Assembly: GCA_030652035.1 (NCBI GenBank)
Contig: JAUSBJ010000035.1
Span: 124,001-188,000 of the forward strand
Reading direction: 5' to 3'
DNA from: Sulfurimicrobium sp.
GTDB lineage: Bacteria; Pseudomonadota; Gammaproteobacteria; Burkholderiales; Sulfuricellaceae
DNA length: 64,000 nucleotides
This document shows positions 16,244 through 26,698 of the stretch, piece after piece. The position numbers were made by a program, and so were the translations under genes. How positions within the stretch are numbered: position 1 is the first letter of the stretch; each line of letters begins with the position of its first letter. Under the pieces are notes generated by a model that saw only the letters and a list, made by a program, of their open reading frames with translations, did not search any database and was not told the DNA's origin.

Positions 16244-17407
16244 TCAACCCTCCTCATTCATGTTCTGTATCACACCAATTTCATCGTCGTCCAGATAACA
16301 GGCGGGGTCTTCTGCCCACGGATCACCCGTAACCTGCCACGCACGCACCCTCGTATTTCCGCCGCATATATTAAAGTAAGCGCACGCTCCGCAGCGTCCG
16401 CCAACGCTTCTCAGCTGCGCTTTCAGCCCAGCCATGATGGGGTCGGAGGTGTCCACCCAGATGTCCGAGAAGGGCCGCTCTCGCACATTGCCCAAGGTGT
16501 AGTTCCACCACATGGTGTCGGGATGGACGTTGCCAAGATTGTCGATATTCGCCACGTTCACGCCGGAAGAATTGCCGCCCCACTGCTCCAGCTTGGCGCG
16601 GATGTGCGTCTCCAGATGCGGGAAGTTTTTTCGCACCCACAGCAGCAGGTAAACACCGTCGGCATCGTTGTTGCCAGTGACAAACTCCTTCGGCCTGCCC
16701 GCCTGCTGGTCGTGCCAGCAGGTGTCGAGAAGCAGGTCCATGGCCTGCCGGGTGGTCTGGTGAAAGGCATCGTCCTTGCGGTTCTTGTTGCCTCGCCCTG
16801 CATAGTTAAGGTGAGAGAGGTAAAACTTGTCCAGCCCTTCGGCCTCCATCAGTTGCAGCAACTCCGGCAAGTCGTGGGCATTGTCCTGGGTCAGGGTGAA
16901 GCGGATGCCGACCTTGATGCCGCGTTGCTTGCACAGGCGGATACCGTGCATGGACTTGTCGAAGGCGCCCGCCATGCGGCGGAATTTATCGTGCGTGGCC
17001 TCAATACCATCCAGGCTGACGCCGACATAATCGAATCCTATGGCGGCAATCCGATCGATATTCGATTCATCAATCAGCGTCCCATTGGATGACAGTCCAA
17101 CATAAAAACCCATTTCCTTGGCGCGGCGGGCGATATCGAAAATATCCGCCCGCAACAAGGGTTCACCGCCCGAGAGAATCAGCACCGGCACGCGAAAGTG
17201 CTTGAGATCATCCATCACGCCGAATACTTCCTGCGTGGACAACTCGCCGGGGAAATCCTTGTCAGCGGAGATCGAATAGCAATGCTTGCAGGTCAGGTTG
17301 CAGCGACGAATCAGGTTCCAGATCACCACCGGGCCGGGCGGATTACGTTTGGTCCCAAGTGGGGTGGGATGGGAAATTTCCTGCATGAACTGGGAAATGC
17401 GAAACAT
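16244..17407 (-). CDS. nirJ: NirJ, radical SAM haem d1 synthesis enzyme
   Basis: A 387-residue radical SAM/SPASM protein that removes two propionates to create the oxo groups of haem d1. The N-terminal cluster motif is CNLTCKHCY; SAM-binding ILSGGEPLL follows. The C-terminal auxiliary-cluster Cys are in CGACAYFNICGGNTR and DPACYLDD. It forms a two-gene unit with nirN, headed by an FNR-like box about 70 bp upstream. Confidence 0.93.
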   Translation of the reverse strand: MFRISQFMQEISHPTPLGTKRNPPGPVVIWNLIRRCNLTCKHCYSISADKDFPGELSTQEVFGVMDDLKHFRVPVLILSGGEPLLRADIFDIARRAKEMGFYVGLSSNGTLIDESNIDRIAAIGFDYVGVSLDGIEATHDKFRRMAGAFDKSMHGIRLCKQRGIKVGIRFTLTQDNAHDLPELLQLMEAEGLDKFYLSHLNYAGRGNKNRKDDAFHQTTRQAMDLLLDTCWHDQQAGRPKEFVTGNNDADGVYLLLWVRKNFPHLETHIRAKLEQWGGNSSGVNVANIDNLGNVHPDTMWWNYTLGNVRERPFSDIWVDTSDPIMAGLKAQLRSVGGRCGACAYFNICGGNTRVRAWQVTGDPWAEDPACYLDDDEIGVIQNMNEEG

Positions 17408-17472
17408 TAAACGCTCCGGAATGCCGCCTCGAATTGATGAGGCGACTGTACCCGGCCCGACATGTGCCGGGA

Positions 17473-17486
17473 ATGATTTAAATCAA
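17473..17486. promoter_or_regulatory. FNR/DNR-type box upstream of nirJ-nirN
   Basis: ATGATTTAAATCAA matches TTGAT-N4-ATCAA with one mismatch at the first base. Its centre is about 72 bp before the nirJ start, between nirJ and the hemerythrin gene. It likely gives nirJN its own anaerobic or NO-responsive promoter. Confidence 0.7.
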
Positions 17487-17507
17487 AGGCACGCGTGTTT
17501 CAAGAAA

Positions 17508-18053
17508 TTAATGGTACTCCTGCTGAGGCAGGTAGAGCGGATAAAGAACATTTTCCTCGGTTTGGATGCGCTTGGTCAGAACTTTACCGATACCGCCCAC
17601 TTCCTGCTGGAAGCTCAGCCACATCTGCTCATCCCATTCGCCCTCGGCGGTATATTTGTGCAGGAAATCAGCCACTGCTTTCCCGATATGCTGCATTTCC
17701 CGGCGGAATTCGTGCATGATCGCGGCATTCTCGACATCGCCTTCCAGGCTATGCTGAAGATAGACGTAAAAACGCACATTCTCCTTAAGTAGATGGCCAC
17801 GTAGCGCATCGCCGAATTCGCCCAGTTTATCCTTGGTCCGTGCCATGTTCTTCTGCTCCATCGCGGCCGCGATTTCGCCAAAAATACCGAGCAGGGCATG
17901 GTGATCTGAAACCAGGTTGGGCACCAGATTGGGATCGTAATGCAACTGCGTTCCGCTCGCCACTCCCTGCGCAGCGGCCGTGGAAGCCTGCTCAGGCTGT
18001 CTCGCCTCTTCCTGTGTTGCTGGTTTTTTCCTTTTCCACAAGAACTCGAACAT
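17508..18053 (-). CDS. Hemerythrin-like (HHE) protein
   Basis: A 181-residue cytoplasmic protein. After a polar 40-residue N-terminus comes a four-helix hemerythrin cation-binding domain: SDHHALLGIF, RGHLLKENVRFYVYL, HEFRREMQHI and QTEENVLYPLYL supply His/Glu di-iron ligands. Hemerythrins bind O2 or NO, or repair iron centres. Its place in the haem d1 cluster suggests NO sensing, NO detoxification or iron-sulphur repair, but this is inference. It follows nirH by 23 bp. Confidence 0.85.
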   Translation of the reverse strand: MFEFLWKRKKPATQEEARQPEQASTAAAQGVASGTQLHYDPNLVPNLVSDHHALLGIFGEIAAAMEQKNMARTKDKLGEFGDALRGHLLKENVRFYVYLQHSLEGDVENAAIMHEFRREMQHIGKAVADFLHKYTAEGEWDEQMWLSFQQEVGGIGKVLTKRIQTEENVLYPLYLPQQEYH

Positions 18054-18076
18054 AAAGCCTCCAATCGACTAATTGA

Positions 18077-18556
18077 TCAAATAATCCGCAAGCCCGTTTT
18101 TTTCAGAATCCTCGTGCTATAAAGAATTTCATGCCCCCGGCAGGCATCGCCCAGAATTTCATCAATCTGGCGTGCCTTCTGTTCCACTTCGGCCCGGTCA
18201 TGACCGTGCACCATGGCAAATAAATTATATGGCCAGTCCGGCAGATGGCGCGGGCGCTGGTAGCAGTGGGTGACAGAAGCCAGTTGGCCGATACGCTCGC
18301 CCAGTTCATCGATACGCTCGTCCGCCACATCCCACACCGTCATCCCGTTGGCCTTATATCCCAATGCATAATGGTTCGGCACCGCGCCAATGCGGCGAAT
18401 GACGCCACTTTCCAACATGGCGGCCAGACGCTCCATCACCTCGCCGGGCGCAATCCCGACCTGTTCAGCCACTGCGTGATAAGGCTGCGGCACCAAGGGC
18501 AAACCTTCCTGCGTGGCAAGGATGATGGCTCGGTCTATGGCGTCCATGGCTATCAT
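18077..18556 (-). CDS. nirH: Sirohaem decarboxylase subunit NirH
   Basis: A 159-residue Lrp/AsnC-like protein. NirD, L, G and H together decarboxylate sirohaem to didecarboxysirohaem. The NirH features are VIRRIGAVPNHYALGYKANG, TVWDVAD, YQRPRHLPDWPYNLFAMVHG and a C-terminal LYSTRILKKTGLRI. ATG at 18556 forms an ATGA overlap with the cytochrome gene upstream; an internal ATG at 18547 is possible. It is separated from nirG by the PilJ-like and cytochrome c4 genes. Confidence 0.88.
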   Translation of the reverse strand: MIAMDAIDRAIILATQEGLPLVPQPYHAVAEQVGIAPGEVMERLAAMLESGVIRRIGAVPNHYALGYKANGMTVWDVADERIDELGERIGQLASVTHCYQRPRHLPDWPYNLFAMVHGHDRAEVEQKARQIDEILGDACRGHEILYSTRILKKTGLRII

Positions 18557-19206
18557 CTCATGCCGGAAACATACGCCACCAGGGAATCGATGTCGGCATC
18601 GCTCAGGTTTTTGGTGTTGGCCGCCATTTGCGGGTCAGCGCGTTCCCCCGTGCCATCGCGGTAGCGTTTCAGGGAAAAGGTCAAATATTCAGCCTGCTGG
18701 CCGGCAATACGCGGAATTTTTTCATTGCCACGTCCCTGCTCGCCATGGCAGCGCTGGCAGACCTTGAAAAAAAGCTCCTTGCCGTGAGCTGCCAAGGCCG
18801 GGTTGGATGAAGCATGGACCTTGACTGTCTGACTGGAAAAATGCATCACCGCGTTCACCTTTTCCTCGTCGCTCATGGCTTTGATCATTCCCTGCATAAA
18901 ATCGTTGCGGCGGCGCCCATCTGTGAATTTCAACACCTGCTCCAGCAAATAAGCCGGATTCTGGCCAGCCAGATTGGGAATTTCGGGCTTGTTGCTGTTT
19001 CCGCCCTCGCCATGGCAATTGGCACAGAACAGGGTCACCTTCTTGCCCGCCTTGATCGCGACTTGAGTAGCCGAGGCATCCCGCATCACAGAGCCAAGTC
19101 GTTCTTCCAGGCTAAGTCTTGCCCCCCCCCCAGGCTCAGCAGCTACGGCAAGGCCGCTAGCAAAAACACTAGCCAGCATGCCGGCATACAATCGCTTCGG
19201 TATCAT
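18553..19206 (-). CDS. Diheme cytochrome c4-type protein of nir cluster
   Basis: A 217-residue exported protein with two class I haem domains, CANCHGEGGN and CQRCHGEQGRG, each followed by a Met ligand region (NDFMQGMIKAM and DPQMAAN). It is probably an electron donor to NirS, or to haem d1 assembly, replacing the cytochrome c551 (NirM) of pseudomonads. It starts the transcription unit with nirH and the hemerythrin gene. A perfect FNR-type box lies about 108 bp upstream. Confidence 0.88.
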   Translation of the reverse strand: MIPKRLYAGMLASVFASGLAVAAEPGGGARLSLEERLGSVMRDASATQVAIKAGKKVTLFCANCHGEGGNSNKPEIPNLAGQNPAYLLEQVLKFTDGRRRNDFMQGMIKAMSDEEKVNAVMHFSSQTVKVHASSNPALAAHGKELFFKVCQRCHGEQGRGNEKIPRIAGQQAEYLTFSLKRYRDGTGERADPQMAANTKNLSDADIDSLVAYVSGMR

Positions 19207-19307
19207 GGATCCCCTTGATCTTTAATTCAGTGTCGCCACTAATTATGGATAAAGGCATCGATTTTATGGGATGAGCCCCTACTAATCCATCAAGATCTTT
19301 GAACACT

Positions 19308-19321
19308 TTGATGAATATCAA
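19308..19321. promoter_or_regulatory. Perfect FNR/DNR-type box upstream of cytochrome c4-nirH unit
   Basis: TTGATGAATATCAA matches TTGAT-N4-ATCAA at all ten defined positions. It lies in the 237-bp gap between the PilJ-like gene and the cytochrome c4 gene, about 108 bp before the latter's start codon. Confidence 0.8.
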
Positions 19322-19443
19322 AAAGTTCATCTCAAGGTAAGCCCCTAATGCCGCATCTCCATCACGATAGAGCCACAATAATTTGCTTATTCACCTCTCT
19401 AAATTTCTCCCCGTTTCTCTTAAGTACCGACCTCATCACCCTG

Positions 19444-20250
19444 TTAGATTTTTTCGTACATTCCCGTCACTCGATCCATGACTTCCAGTATTCTCTCGCT
19501 TGAAGTTGCAACATTGACAGCGGAAGTGGCGTCCTGCCCGCTATCCTGAGCCAGCGCATTCTCGAAGAACACCCACTGCATTTTAGCCAGTTCGAGTTCT
19601 TTCCTGATCGCCGCCGTGTTCTGTGGCGCGGCAAGCAGTTCCTGCAGTGCGCTCTTGAATTCATCCCGAGCCTGCTCCAGCCCATCCGTCACTTCGCTGG
19701 CATTGAAGCCACGCCGCTTCTGCATGTAAAACTTGGCCATGCGCTGCGACAGCATACGCTGCCTGCCTGCAATGTTAACCAGGCGTCCGGTCTGAGTGCC
19801 TGCGGCATCCTGGAGCAGCACGGTGGTTTTGTGGGCCACAAGGAGCAATTCCTCGCTCATCCCGATCAGCTTCTTTCCGCCCTCTTTCGTCGACGCTCCG
19901 GAGACAATTTCCTTGAACGGCCCCCACAAGGTTTCCATTCTTGCCACCGAGGCCTGAATCTCCTTATTTGGAGCAACCTGTTTTAGCTCCATCAACTGTG
20001 CATCAAACAGATCAATCGATCCCGCCAATTGCTTTTTGGATTTATCCTCCACAATCTGCTGCCCGATCTGGCAATATAATTTGACCATGCGTTGGGTCAG
20101 CATACGCTGTCGTCCGGCCTTGTTGATCGCAGAGGCCAAGGTAATCTGGGGGGTGTTGGCCGCATTTGCATATGAAGGCGCCATGAAACCTAGCCCCAGA
20201 ATCATGCTGAAAACCAGTGTTGCCAATTTATTCATGCTCACTTTGTTCAC
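19444..20250 (-). CDS. Periplasmic PilJ/NarX-like sensor-domain protein
   Basis: A 268-residue protein with a signal peptide (LVFSMILGLGFMAPSYANA) and no later membrane helix. It carries two copies of the type IV pili methyl-accepting N-terminal (PilJ) motif: INKAGRQRMLTQRMVKLYC near residue 42 and VNIAGRQRMLSQRMAKFYMQ near residue 152. This helix is related to the nitrate/nitrite-sensing P-box of NarX/NarQ. No kinase or methyl-accepting part is attached. GTG at 20250 overlaps the nirG stop; ATG at 20235 is an alternative. Its place in the nir operon suggests it binds nitrate, nitrite or a haem precursor. Confidence 0.82.
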   Translation of the reverse strand: MNKVSMNKLATLVFSMILGLGFMAPSYANAANTPQITLASAINKAGRQRMLTQRMVKLYCQIGQQIVEDKSKKQLAGSIDLFDAQLMELKQVAPNKEIQASVARMETLWGPFKEIVSGASTKEGGKKLIGMSEELLLVAHKTTVLLQDAAGTQTGRLVNIAGRQRMLSQRMAKFYMQKRRGFNASEVTDGLEQARDEFKSALQELLAAPQNTAAIRKELELAKMQWVFFENALAQDSGQDATSAVNVATSSERILEVMDRVTGMYEKI

Positions 20251-20699
20251 ACCCTAAATTTCAAACCTACAAAATATTCTCTTGTTTTCGGCATGTTAAA
20301 CACCGGATAACCGGTGTCCCGTTCAATCTCGGCAATCGCTTTCTGCTGTCCCTCAGGGGTTTCCGTGGCGAGCACAAACCACATATTGAGGGCATGGTCA
20401 CGGGCATAGTTGTGAGCTACTTCAGGCATCAGGTTGACGATACCGGCAACCCGCTCAAAATCTTCAGGAGGAATTTTCAGCGCCGCCAGGCTCAAGCCGC
20501 CACCCAAACGCTCGGCGTGATACATCGGGCCAAATCGAGTGAGCACTCGATCATATAGCAAATACTCGAGGCGCTCCAGCAGATCCTTCTCGCACATGCC
20601 CAACTCTTCAGCAACCGCCGCATAGGGATGTTCACAAATGGGGAAGCCATCCTGCAAGCGATTGATTATGGCGCGATCCAACGCATCCAGTTCTATCAT
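20247..20699 (-). CDS. nirG: Sirohaem decarboxylase subunit NirG
   Basis: A 150-residue Lrp-like protein starting MIELDALDRAIINRLQDGFP. The NirG traits are LTRFGPMYHAERLGGG, the central VAHNYARDHALNMWFVLAT and the C-terminal NMPKTREYFVGLKF. It works with NirDL and NirH on sirohaem. It overlaps nirDL by 4 bp (ATGA) and is followed by the PilJ-like gene. Confidence 0.88.
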   Translation of the reverse strand: MIELDALDRAIINRLQDGFPICEHPYAAVAEELGMCEKDLLERLEYLLYDRVLTRFGPMYHAERLGGGLSLAALKIPPEDFERVAGIVNLMPEVAHNYARDHALNMWFVLATETPEGQQKAIAEIERDTGYPVFNMPKTREYFVGLKFRV

Positions 20700-21688
20700 G
20701 CCGCCGCTCTGGCATAACGGGCGCCACACTGCTTGAAACGGCGGGTGCTAAATAAAACTTCGCAGGCGATATGTTTCAGGCCGCATCCCTGCCGCATTTC
20801 TTCAACACGCGCCAGCACTTCCTTACGGTCGCGGCCATGTATCATGCAAAACAGATTGTAGCGCCAGGCTGGCAGGCGGCGCGGGCGGCGGTAACAAAGG
20901 GTGACAAATTCCAGTTTTCCCAGACAGTGGCCGAGCGAGCTGACTTCCTCATCCGGAATATCCCACACCACCATGGCATTGGCGTGATAGCCCAACTCGT
21001 GATGGCGCACTACGACTCCCATGCGTTTGATCACGCCCTTGCCGATCAGGTTTTGCAAGCATCCAATCACCGTGGCCTCGGATAATCCCTGGCTCGCAGC
21101 CACCGCCTCATAGGGCCGCTCCACTAGCGGCAAACCAGACTGGATGGCAGCGATTACCCGACTTTCATCCTGACTGGGCAGATAAGGCTGGCACGGCGAA
21201 CCAGCGTGGGCAGCGATAAAAGAAGCGTTCTTGCGCCGATTTCCGGTCATGTCAAAACCCAGGTCGATGTGGTAATCCTCCACCAGCGGCAGAAACAGCA
21301 CCCGGCATCCCGAGCGATCCTCGATTTCCTTCAGCACCCGTTGTAGCGCCATTTCATCCGGTGCCGCCACCACAAACCAAAGGTTGTAATGGTGCTCGCG
21401 CTGGTAGTTGTGATTCACTTCCGGATAACTGCTGACCATCGCGGCCACGTCTTCCAGGCGCTCCTCCGGAACGGCTAGCGCTGCCAGCGTGCTGGTGCCG
21501 ATACTACGCGGCCGGAACACGGCGCCGACCCGGCTGACCACGCCCTGTTGTTGCAGCCTGGTCAGTGTTTGCAGCACTTCGCTCTCGGCAACGCCCAGTT
21601 CCCGGGCAATCGTTTCAAACGGCGCCGCCAGCAAGGGAAAATCATGCTGGAAATCATTGAGCAGCCGGTTTTCAAGCAAACTATTCAT
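20696..21688 (-). CDS. nirDL: Fused sirohaem decarboxylase NirD-NirL
   Basis: A 330-residue fusion. Residues about 1-150 are NirD (VGAVFRPRSIGTSTLAAL, VNHNYQREHHYNLWFVVA). Residues about 175-330 are NirL (MGVVVRHHELGYHANAMVVW, YNLFCMIHGRDR, LFSTRRFKQCGARY). The two are separate genes in Pseudomonas and fused in several other denitrifiers. It is joined to nirF by a 4-bp overlap and to nirG by another. Confidence 0.92.
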   Translation of the reverse strand: MNSLLENRLLNDFQHDFPLLAAPFETIARELGVAESEVLQTLTRLQQQGVVSRVGAVFRPRSIGTSTLAALAVPEERLEDVAAMVSSYPEVNHNYQREHHYNLWFVVAAPDEMALQRVLKEIEDRSGCRVLFLPLVEDYHIDLGFDMTGNRRKNASFIAAHAGSPCQPYLPSQDESRVIAAIQSGLPLVERPYEAVAASQGLSEATVIGCLQNLIGKGVIKRMGVVVRHHELGYHANAMVVWDIPDEEVSSLGHCLGKLEFVTLCYRRPRRLPAWRYNLFCMIHGRDRKEVLARVEEMRQGCGLKHIACEVLFSTRRFKQCGARYARAAA

Positions 21689-22857
21689 AGGCCGGTCCGA
21701 TGAGCACGGTGAGTAAAGAAAATACCGCTCGGGCTGTCTGACAGCAGATCGCCCAGTTTGACAAAACTCTCGCTATCGTAAATTTCGACGCGGTTTTCAT
21801 CGCGCAGCGAAAGCCATGCATGCTCGCCGCGCGGCGTGAATTCGATATGCAACACACCCTTGCCGGGTTTGAAAGTGTGAACGATCTTTCGGCTCGGCAC
21901 ATCGATCACCTGCACCGTATCATTGTGCGGGAAAGCGAAATTCACCCACACCTGGCGGTTATCCGGTCGCGCCACCACAAACACCGGCTGACCATGCACC
22001 GGAATTCGCCCTACTTCCTGCCAGTGGCTCTGGTCCACCACCAGCACCTCGTGCCGCCCCACTGCGGGCACCAGCAGCTCGTTCCCGGTGGCCGCCCAGC
22101 CTTCGAGGTGCGGCATCTTGAATACCGGCAGTTTTTGCTCGCCCTTGCCATAACCATCCAGGACACGCTTCACCCCGGCAGGAAGATTCCACAGGTCAAG
22201 CATGGCAAGACCATCTTCGCCAAATAGTCCTGCCAAATAATAACGGCCATCAGCGGTGATCATGGCATCATAAGGTTCCTTGCCGATATTCCTGAATTTC
22301 TGCAACATGGGTGCAGCCGGGGTTTTCATGTCTGCCAGCCAGATCTCACCCGCTTCGAACAGACTCCATACAAAACGATTGCCCGGCGCATCCACCAGTC
22401 CCACCACCTTGGAGGGCTTGCCGGCCTCGTCCAGCGAAGGGATATCCGCCACCAGATCCAGCGTGGCGGCATCGAACACCTTGACGCCGCCCGGCGTATA
22501 GTTGGCCACCGCGACCAGCTTGCCGTCCTGGGAAATTGCGCCGCCAATGCTGTTGCCGGATTGCATTACACGCTTGACGATGCGCATTTCCAGCAGGTCG
22601 ACTTTGCTCAAACCGCCGTCACGGCCAAACACAAAGGCATAGCGGCCATCACGAGAGTAATTCAAAGAAGCATGAGAAAGATCTCCCAGGCCAGACACCT
22701 TTCCGAGCACAGTGCGCCCGCTGGTTTCTACAATTTCCACCCGGCCTTGGGCACGCTCGATAATCACCCCCAAGTCACCCGTGCCGCGCAGTTGAGGCGC
22801 AGCACAGGCAGACAGCAGAGAGACCGCCAGCATCGCCATCACGGCTTTAATGCTCAT
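21685..22857 (-). CDS. nirF: NirF, haem d1 biosynthesis lipoprotein
   Basis: A 390-residue d1-propeller protein without a c-haem domain. The N-terminus has a lipobox (LAVSLLSACAAP), so it is probably membrane-anchored in the periplasm. Propeller motifs such as YSRDGRYAFVFGRDGGLSKV and HIEFTPRGEHAWLSLRDEN match NirF. NirF binds a haem d1 precursor late in the pathway. ATG at 22857 follows AAGGA and overlaps the end of nirC by 11 bp. Confidence 0.92.
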   Translation of the reverse strand: MSIKAVMAMLAVSLLSACAAPQLRGTGDLGVIIERAQGRVEIVETSGRTVLGKVSGLGDLSHASLNYSRDGRYAFVFGRDGGLSKVDLLEMRIVKRVMQSGNSIGGAISQDGKLVAVANYTPGGVKVFDAATLDLVADIPSLDEAGKPSKVVGLVDAPGNRFVWSLFEAGEIWLADMKTPAAPMLQKFRNIGKEPYDAMITADGRYYLAGLFGEDGLAMLDLWNLPAGVKRVLDGYGKGEQKLPVFKMPHLEGWAATGNELLVPAVGRHEVLVVDQSHWQEVGRIPVHGQPVFVVARPDNRQVWVNFAFPHNDTVQVIDVPSRKIVHTFKPGKGVLHIEFTPRGEHAWLSLRDENRVEIYDSESFVKLGDLLSDSPSGIFFTHRAHRTGL

Positions 22858-23248
22858 CAGGAAATCCTTTTAACAAGTTGTCCACAATCCACTTGGCCTC
22901 ATTTTCATTAAGGAAAGCGCCCCACGGCGGCATCGGTGTACCTGGACGGCCATAGAGAATGGTCGCGACCAGGCTTTCCGCTGGTTTGTCGCGCAGCAGC
23001 GCGGGTAACAGCGCCGGGCCGAGCCCTCCAGCCAGCGTCATGCCGTGACAGGAACCGCAATCCTGGCGTACCAGCCTGACCAGTTCGCCTTGCCGCTGCA
23101 AGCCCGGAGACTCATCCGCCTGAACACATTTCACGCCGCCCAGCACGCTGAGCAGCATCCCGCACAGCAGGCCATAAAAAAGGGGGCCATGCAGCCCCCT
23201 TTGTGCCAGACCAGGAAGGCTATTTACATCAAGCGCCATAAACCGCAC
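22847..23248 (-). CDS. nirC: NirC-type cytochrome c
   Basis: A 133-residue monohaem cytochrome with one membrane/signal segment and a CGSCHGMTLAGGLGPALLP haem motif followed by a Met ligand in GRPGTPMPPWG. NirC serves as electron carrier for haem d1 maturation. GTG at 23248 is chosen because GGAG lies six bases before it; an ATG nine bases downstream would be too far from that site. Confidence 0.88.
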   Translation of the reverse strand: MRFMALDVNSLPGLAQRGLHGPLFYGLLCGMLLSVLGGVKCVQADESPGLQRQGELVRLVRQDCGSCHGMTLAGGLGPALLPALLRDKPAESLVATILYGRPGTPMPPWGAFLNENEAKWIVDNLLKGFPDEH

Positions 23249-23271
23249 TCTTGACTCCCTCCCTGAACAAT

Positions 23272-24180
23272 TTATTTATTAGCCGTTATATCGGCCTTGG
23301 TATCGATCCCCAAGGTGTAGCCAAAGGACACATGGTGGAAACGGCCGGCCGAGTGATCATTATGGATGGCAAAGCCCATGTTGTAGGTCTTGCCGGAAGC
23401 CAGGGCAATATCACCCTCTCCACCAGTCAGCTTGCGGGTGAAAGTCACACTCCAGGTGTCTCCTTCCTTCTTGCCTTCCGCGCTCACCAGCGCCTTACCG
23501 CCTTCCATCACGCGCTTGTCGGCCACGTAGCCGTCAACCGGCTTGGCGCCCTTGCCGCTTTTCCACTGCATCAGGTCGTAATACTGGCCATTTGCGAGAG
23601 ACCCCCCTTTGACATACTTGGTTTTCTTGTCGTCAGCGCCAGGCATGGTGCGTGCATCCGTGTGGCAAGTACCCCAGCAGCCCCCAGCCAGGCCTATCTG
23701 CACATCCTTGCCCTTGGAGTCCTTGGCGACTACCTTGTTATCTTCAAGCATGACGGCCAGCTTGACAGGATTGTCCTTGTCCATTTTTTCCGCACCGCTC
23801 TTGGGCTCTTTCCAGGTGAAGTGCAGATAAAGGTTGGCGCCATCATTGGCCGCCTGCACAGTCACCGGGAAAGTTGGAGTATGCCCGCTGATTGGCTTGG
23901 GTTCGAGCTTCTCGCCCTTGAGAATCTTGTCTGCGGCAATATCGATGGTGTGTTTCTTTTCGTCCTCGTGGCAACCAATACAGGTTTCGCCTTTTGAAAT
24001 TCCTTTGGCGCCACCGTGATCGGTACCCTTCAGTATCCACTCCAGGCCCGAAGTGCCTGGATGAAATACGGTCACATTGCGTGACGGCACCTTGCTCCAG
24101 TCCGGGGCTGCCAAGACGGACCCGGCCATGCCGGCCAGCACCAAGCCCAATGCGGAAGTGGCAATCAAAGTCTTATTCAT
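23272..24180 (-). CDS. Ethylbenzene-dehydrogenase-related haem-domain cytochrome c
   Basis: A 302-residue exported protein (signal TSALGLVLAGMAGSVLA). Its beta-rich domain resembles the haem-b-binding gamma subunit of ethylbenzene dehydrogenase/DMSO reductase-type enzymes, with LYLHFTWKEP and a C-terminal MGFAIHNDHSAGRFHHVSFG. It also has a c-haem motif CIGCHEDEKK and a second Cys-His element GGCWGTCHTDA, which is CX3CH. Similar domains occur fused to c-haems in proteobacteria. Lying between nirT and nirC, it may pass electrons to NirS. This gene is not part of the textbook nir set. Start at 24180 follows AGGAG. Confidence 0.75.
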   Translation of the reverse strand: MNKTLIATSALGLVLAGMAGSVLAAPDWSKVPSRNVTVFHPGTSGLEWILKGTDHGGAKGISKGETCIGCHEDEKKHTIDIAADKILKGEKLEPKPISGHTPTFPVTVQAANDGANLYLHFTWKEPKSGAEKMDKDNPVKLAVMLEDNKVVAKDSKGKDVQIGLAGGCWGTCHTDARTMPGADDKKTKYVKGGSLANGQYYDLMQWKSGKGAKPVDGYVADKRVMEGGKALVSAEGKKEGDTWSVTFTRKLTGGEGDIALASGKTYNMGFAIHNDHSAGRFHHVSFGYTLGIDTKADITANK

Positions 24181-24237
24181 GTTCAAACTCCTATCGAATA
24201 TGTTGTGCAAATTCATTCACGCGGCGAAGCGCAGTGT

Positions 24238-24825
24238 TTAACCGCCAGCCTCTTCTTCCGTCATCCCTTCAGGCTTCTTGTGGGCAATACCCTTATGGCA
24301 GTCGATGCAGGTCATATTATCCTTCCTGGCATTTTCATGCTGTTTTGCCGCCCGGTTTTTCTGCTTCTCCGTATCCATGCCTTCAAAAGTGTGGCAGTTG
24401 CGGCACTCGCGCGAGTCCGATGCTTTCATCCGTGCCCATTCATGGCGCGCCAGTTCCAGACGCTTGGCCTCGAATTTTTCCTTGGTATCGATGGTGCCCG
24501 TGATTCTTCCCCATACCTCGCGGGAAGCCTGGATCTTGCGAATCATCTTGTGCGTCCAGTCCTTGGGCACATGGCAGTCTGAACACTCCGCACGCACGCC
24601 TGTGCGGTTGGAATAGTGAATGGTCTGTTTGTATTCCTGATAAACATTGTCCCGCATCTCGTGACAACCGATGCAGAACTCAAGTTTGTTGGTGGCTTCC
24701 ATGCCGGTGTTGAAGCCACCCCAGAACAGGATGCCGGCGATAAAACCGCCGCCGAGCAAAGTGAGGAGAGAGTATTTTGCACTGGGTGAGCGCAGTTTCG
24801 CCCACCATCCTTGTTTTGCTGCCAT
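24238..24825 (-). CDS. nirT: NapC/NirT-family tetraheme quinol dehydrogenase
   Basis: A 195-residue protein with one N-terminal membrane helix (LLTLLGGGFIAGILFWGG) and four haem motifs: CIGCH, CSDCH, CRNCH and CIDCH. NapC/NirT proteins oxidise quinol and pass electrons to periplasmic reductases. It lies directly after nirS, so NirS is the likely client, though it could also feed NapAB, which lacks its own napC. Confidence 0.92.
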   Translation of the reverse strand: MAAKQGWWAKLRSPSAKYSLLTLLGGGFIAGILFWGGFNTGMEATNKLEFCIGCHEMRDNVYQEYKQTIHYSNRTGVRAECSDCHVPKDWTHKMIRKIQASREVWGRITGTIDTKEKFEAKRLELARHEWARMKASDSRECRNCHTFEGMDTEKQKNRAAKQHENARKDNMTCIDCHKGIAHKKPEGMTEEEAGG

Positions 24826-24890
24826 ATTTCCCCCCTCAACTATAATTTTGCGGCAGGTCGGAAATTTCCTTCCGCCCGCCGACTTTGGTT

Positions 24891-26582
<1,692 letters not shown>

Positions 26583-26609
26583 TCATGTTCCAAGGAAACC
26601 AGGTGAACC

Positions 26610-26623
26610 TTGATACACGTCAA
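26610..26623. promoter_or_regulatory. FNR/DNR-type box upstream of nirS
   Basis: TTGATACACGTCAA matches TTGAT-N4-ATCAA with one change (GTCAA). It is centred about 100 bp before the nirS start in the divergent nirS/napD region. Confidence 0.7.
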
Positions 26624-26698
26624 GTTTTTCTGATTTCGGGAACTTTTACAAGCTTGCGCCAGCTAAAAACAACCATGCAACTTGAGAATGGCCAATTG

